Origin: JAXJYR01 sp964593515
Lineage (GTDB): Bacteria > Bacillota_I > Bacilli_A > Erysipelotrichales > Erysipelotrichaceae
NCBI GenBank assembly: GCA_964593515.1
Contig: CAZQJH010000061.1
Location: forward strand, 1-9,291
Direction: 5' to 3'
Length of the DNA: 9,291 nt
Under the pieces are notes generated by a model that worked only from the letters and a program-made list of their open reading frames with translations, searched no databases and was not told the origin of the DNA. Each line of letters begins with the position of its first letter. Within the stretch, counting starts at the first letter, position 1. This document shows positions 7,305-9,291 of the stretch, in pieces. The position numbers were made by a program, and so were the translations under genes.

Positions 7305-7971
7305 CTCTGAAACTGACTTCGTTGCTAAAAACGACCAATTCTTAGGATTATTAGATTCAGTTGAAGCTGCTTTATTAGCTAACAAACCAGCTACTACTGA
7401 AGAAGCTTTAGCTTGTGCATGTGGAGATACAACTGTTGAAGCTGCTTGTACAAACGCTACTGCTACTATCGGAGAAAAAATTACTTTCCGTCGTAGTGCA
7501 TGTATCGAAAAAGCTGATGACGAATTCTTCGGAAGCTATGTACACGGTGGAGGAAAAATTTCTGCATTAGTATTATTAAAAGGTAAAGTTGATGAAACTG
7601 TAGCTAAAAACATTGCTATGCAAGTTGCATCTATGGCTCCTCAATACGTATGTAGAGATGAAATGCCTGCTGAAGTAGTTGAACACGAAAGAAAAGTTCA
7701 AACTGAAATCGTTAAAAACGATGAAAAATTAGCTAACAAACCTGAAAAAGTATTAGCTGGAATCATCGAAGGAAAAATCAGCAAAAACTTAAAAGACTTA
7801 TGTTTAGTTGAACAAGAATACTTCTTAGAACCAGATAAAAAAGTTGGTCAATTCTTAAAAGAAAACGGATGTGAAGTTGTTAAATTCTTCCGTTTCGCTG
7901 TAGGTGAAGGAATTGAAAAACGTCAAGATAACTTCGCTGAAGAAGTAATGGCTCAAGCATTCGGTAAATAA
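7249..7971 (+). pseudogene. tsf: Elongation factor Ts, 3' part in a shifted frame
   Basis: The open frame extends from a TTG at 7249, but EF-Ts-like sequence begins only at the repeat junction (7288, VVFEVNSETDFVAKN) and continues through the core, the RDEMPAEVVEHER region and the C-terminal end to TAA at 7969-7971. It lacks the first 70 residues, including the UBA-like domain. The roughly 13 residues before the junction are out-of-frame translation of copy 1. No SD precedes the TTG or any other candidate start. As written it would need reinitiation or a +1 frameshift to be made, and I see no known signal for either. The simplest reading is that this is the displaced 3' half of one tsf gene. 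Confidence 0.88.
7288..7651 (+). repeat. Tandem repeat copy 2 inside tsf (364 bp)
   Basis: This is the second, apparently identical copy. The period of 364 leaves a remainder of 1 when divided by 3, so this copy is read in the +1 frame relative to the tsf start. Sequence after GTAG at 7652-7655 continues with unique 3' tsf sequence (AGATGAAATG). Confidence 0.95.
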
Positions 7972-7987
7972 TCAACAATGATTTTTT

Positions 7988-8020
7988 AAACCAAATCATG
8001 TAAATGATTTGGTTTTTTTT
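7988..8020 (+). terminator. Strong Rho-independent terminator of rpsB-tsf
   Basis: A 12-bp perfect stem (7988-7999 with 8004-8015) closes a GTAA tetraloop, and its 3' side merges into eight T (8013-8020). It begins 16 nt after the tsf stop and ends 21 nt before the rmuC ATG. Confidence 0.93.
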
Positions 8021-8029
8021 AAAGCTATT

Positions 8030-8034
8030 GGAGG
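8030..8034 (+). promoter_or_regulatory. SD site deciding the rmuC start
   Basis: GGAGG at 7 nt before ATG 8042. An in-frame TTG at 8009 lies inside the terminator stem and has no SD, so it is not the start. Confidence 0.8.
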
Positions 8035-8041
8035 ATTAAAG

Positions 8042-9235
8042 ATGGAATTTTTACTCTTATTAGTGATGATTTTAAATGTTTTAGTATTATTATATTGCTT
8101 TTTTATGGTTTTTAGAAAACAAAATGAACAATTAAAAAGTGAACTTAAAAAAGAATTAAATAATAGTATGGATGCTTATCAACTTAAATTAAGTAATGAT
8201 AATGCGAATATGCAACAACAATTATTAGTAGGTAATGATTTAATTAATTCACAAATGCAAGAAGTAACTAAAGCTAATTATGAATTTCAAGAAAAAATGT
8301 TAAATATGTTTTATGAGCGAATGGATAATTTACAAAAAAGTAATGATGCACGATTACAATCAATGGAACTTAAAGTCCAAAATCAATTAGATGAATCCTT
8401 ATCTAAAAGATTAGATGACTCATTTAAACAAATATCTACTAATCTTCAACAGTTATATCGTTCTTTAGGTGAAATTAATCATTTATCTGGGGATATTTTT
8501 AAATTAAATCAATCATTATCTAATGTGAAAAATCGTGGAATTTGGGGTGAAATTCAATTAGAAGCAATTATTGAAAATACAATGAGTACTAATCAATATG
8601 CAAAAAATGTACTTATTGATCCTCAAAGTAATTATCGCGTTGAATTTGCGATTAAAGTACCTAATAATGATTCGTTTGTATATTTACCAATTGATTCTAA
8701 ATTACCTTTAGATACTTATCAAAAGGTTGTGGATGCTAGTGAACGTCTTGATAAAACAGCTTTAAATGAGGCTTTAAAGCTATTAGAGCGAGTTATTAAA
8801 CAACAGGCTAAAGATATTAGTGATAAGTATATTCGTCCACCATATTCACTAGATTATGGTGTTATGTTTTTAGCTAGTGAATCTTTGTATTGTGAAGTAA
8901 TTAAAATTGATGGTTTAATGCAATTTGTAGCTGATAAATATCATGTTTTATTATGTGGGCCTTCAACTTTAAATGCTTTATTAAATAGTTTACGTGTCGG
9001 CTTTACTAATATTACCTTATATAAGAAAAGTGAAGAAGTATTAAAACTATTACAAGCAATGAAAGCTCAATATTCAACTTTATCTAAATTGATTGATAAA
9101 CAATCACAACGTTTATATGATGCAACTCAAGTTAATGAATCAATTAAACATCGTACAAATATGATTCAAAATAAAATGCGTGAAATTGAAGCAATAGATG
9201 AAGATATTGCGGATGAATACTTATCAATTAAGTAA
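8042..9235 (+). CDS. rmuC: DNA recombination protein RmuC
   Basis: RmuC family proteins are linked to limiting rearrangements at short inverted repeats in E. coli and carry a domain predicted to be nuclease-like; the biochemical activity is poorly defined. The 397-residue product has one N-terminal membrane segment (about 2-23, ending in a positively charged FRKQ), then a long hydrophilic Gln, Asn, Lys and Glu-rich stretch (about 25-150) that looks coiled-coil. The RmuC domain follows: RGIWGEIQLEAIIE from 165, PIDSKLP at 216-222, and IRPPYSLDYGVMFLASESLY at about 264-283. A helical C-terminal part follows. The likely topology is a membrane anchor with the domain in the cytoplasm. The terminator just upstream leaves no room for a promoter, so it may depend on read-through from tsf or a promoter inside tsf. 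Codon use is AT-ending, unlike rpsB and tsf. Confidence 0.92.
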   Translation: MEFLLLLVMILNVLVLLYCFFMVFRKQNEQLKSELKKELNNSMDAYQLKLSNDNANMQQQLLVGNDLINSQMQEVTKANYEFQEKMLNMFYERMDNLQKSNDARLQSMELKVQNQLDESLSKRLDDSFKQISTNLQQLYRSLGEINHLSGDIFKLNQSLSNVKNRGIWGEIQLEAIIENTMSTNQYAKNVLIDPQSNYRVEFAIKVPNNDSFVYLPIDSKLPLDTYQKVVDASERLDKTALNEALKLLERVIKQQAKDISDKYIRPPYSLDYGVMFLASESLYCEVIKIDGLMQFVADKYHVLLCGPSTLNALLNSLRVGFTNITLYKKSEEVLKLLQAMKAQYSTLSKLIDKQSQRLYDATQVNESIKHRTNMIQNKMREIEAIDEDIADEYLSIK

Positions 9236-9291
9236 AATTATCACATTTTTACTTAATAAGTCTTTATTTTTTACGTATATTTATTTATAAT

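Noticed and set aside
6924..7651. Insertion sequence or phase-variation cassette in tsf
   Set aside because: There is no transposase, no terminal inverted repeat and no recombinase site; the repeated unit is purely tsf coding sequence, so a simple duplication explains it.
8009..8041. Upstream TTG start giving an 11-residue longer RmuC
   Set aside because: It lies within the terminator stem and lacks an SD, while ATG 8042 has GGAGG at 7 nt and begins the membrane segment directly.
9236..9291. Weak hairpin ACTT-AAT-AAGT (9251-9261) before T-rich sequence, and a TATAAT at 9286-9291
   Set aside because: The 4-bp stem is too weak to call a terminator, and no credible -35 box pairs with the TATAAT at the window edge; such matches are common in DNA this AT-rich.

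Overview
This is a 9.3-kb, very AT-rich, chromosomal housekeeping window with every supported gene on the + strand. Short intergenic gaps, strong purine-rich Shine-Dalgarno (SD) sites, TAA as the stop of every full-length gene, and the order dprA-topA-trmFO-xerC-rpsB-tsf point to a low-GC Firmicute of the Bacilli type. The compact genes, and the absence of hslV-hslU-codY between xerC and rpsB, suggest a reduced lineage such as an Erysipelotrichia- or Mollicutes-related gut bacterium. That placement is inference from gene order and composition, not a database result.

Layout. Positions 2-283 hold the 3' end of a membrane-anchored DUF2500-like protein, closed by an intrinsic terminator (292-321). 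Next come a short dprA (349-1089), then a promoter and a terminator-like hairpin leading into topA (1237-3390). topA, trmFO (3393-4682) and xerC (4682-5590) are packed with a 2-nt gap and a 1-nt overlap and look like one transcription unit. A strong extended -10 promoter (5600-5627) and a leader of about 120 nt precede rpsB (5756-6685), followed by tsf. A strong terminator (7988-8020) ends that unit. rmuC (8042-9235) closes the window. No gene-free stretch exceeds 300 bases.

The genes cover DNA uptake and RecA loading (DprA), DNA supercoiling (TopA), tRNA T-loop methylation (TrmFO), chromosome dimer resolution (XerC), translation (S2, EF-Ts) and genome stability (RmuC). They are ordinary core functions linked by conserved neighbourhood rather than by a single pathway.

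The outstanding anomaly is in tsf. A 364-bp segment (6924-7287) is repeated immediately and, as far as I can read, perfectly at 7288-7651, with a 4-bp GTAG at each boundary. Because 364 is not a multiple of 3, the first reading frame ends at 7304 and the rest of EF-Ts continues in the +1 frame to 7971. Removing one copy restores a normal 297-residue EF-Ts. EF-Ts is expected to be essential or nearly so, so the likeliest explanations are a very recent and unstable duplication in part of the population, or a sequencing, library or assembly artefact. I did not find a convincing new multi-gene system; the other observations concern leaders, terminators and protein extensions.
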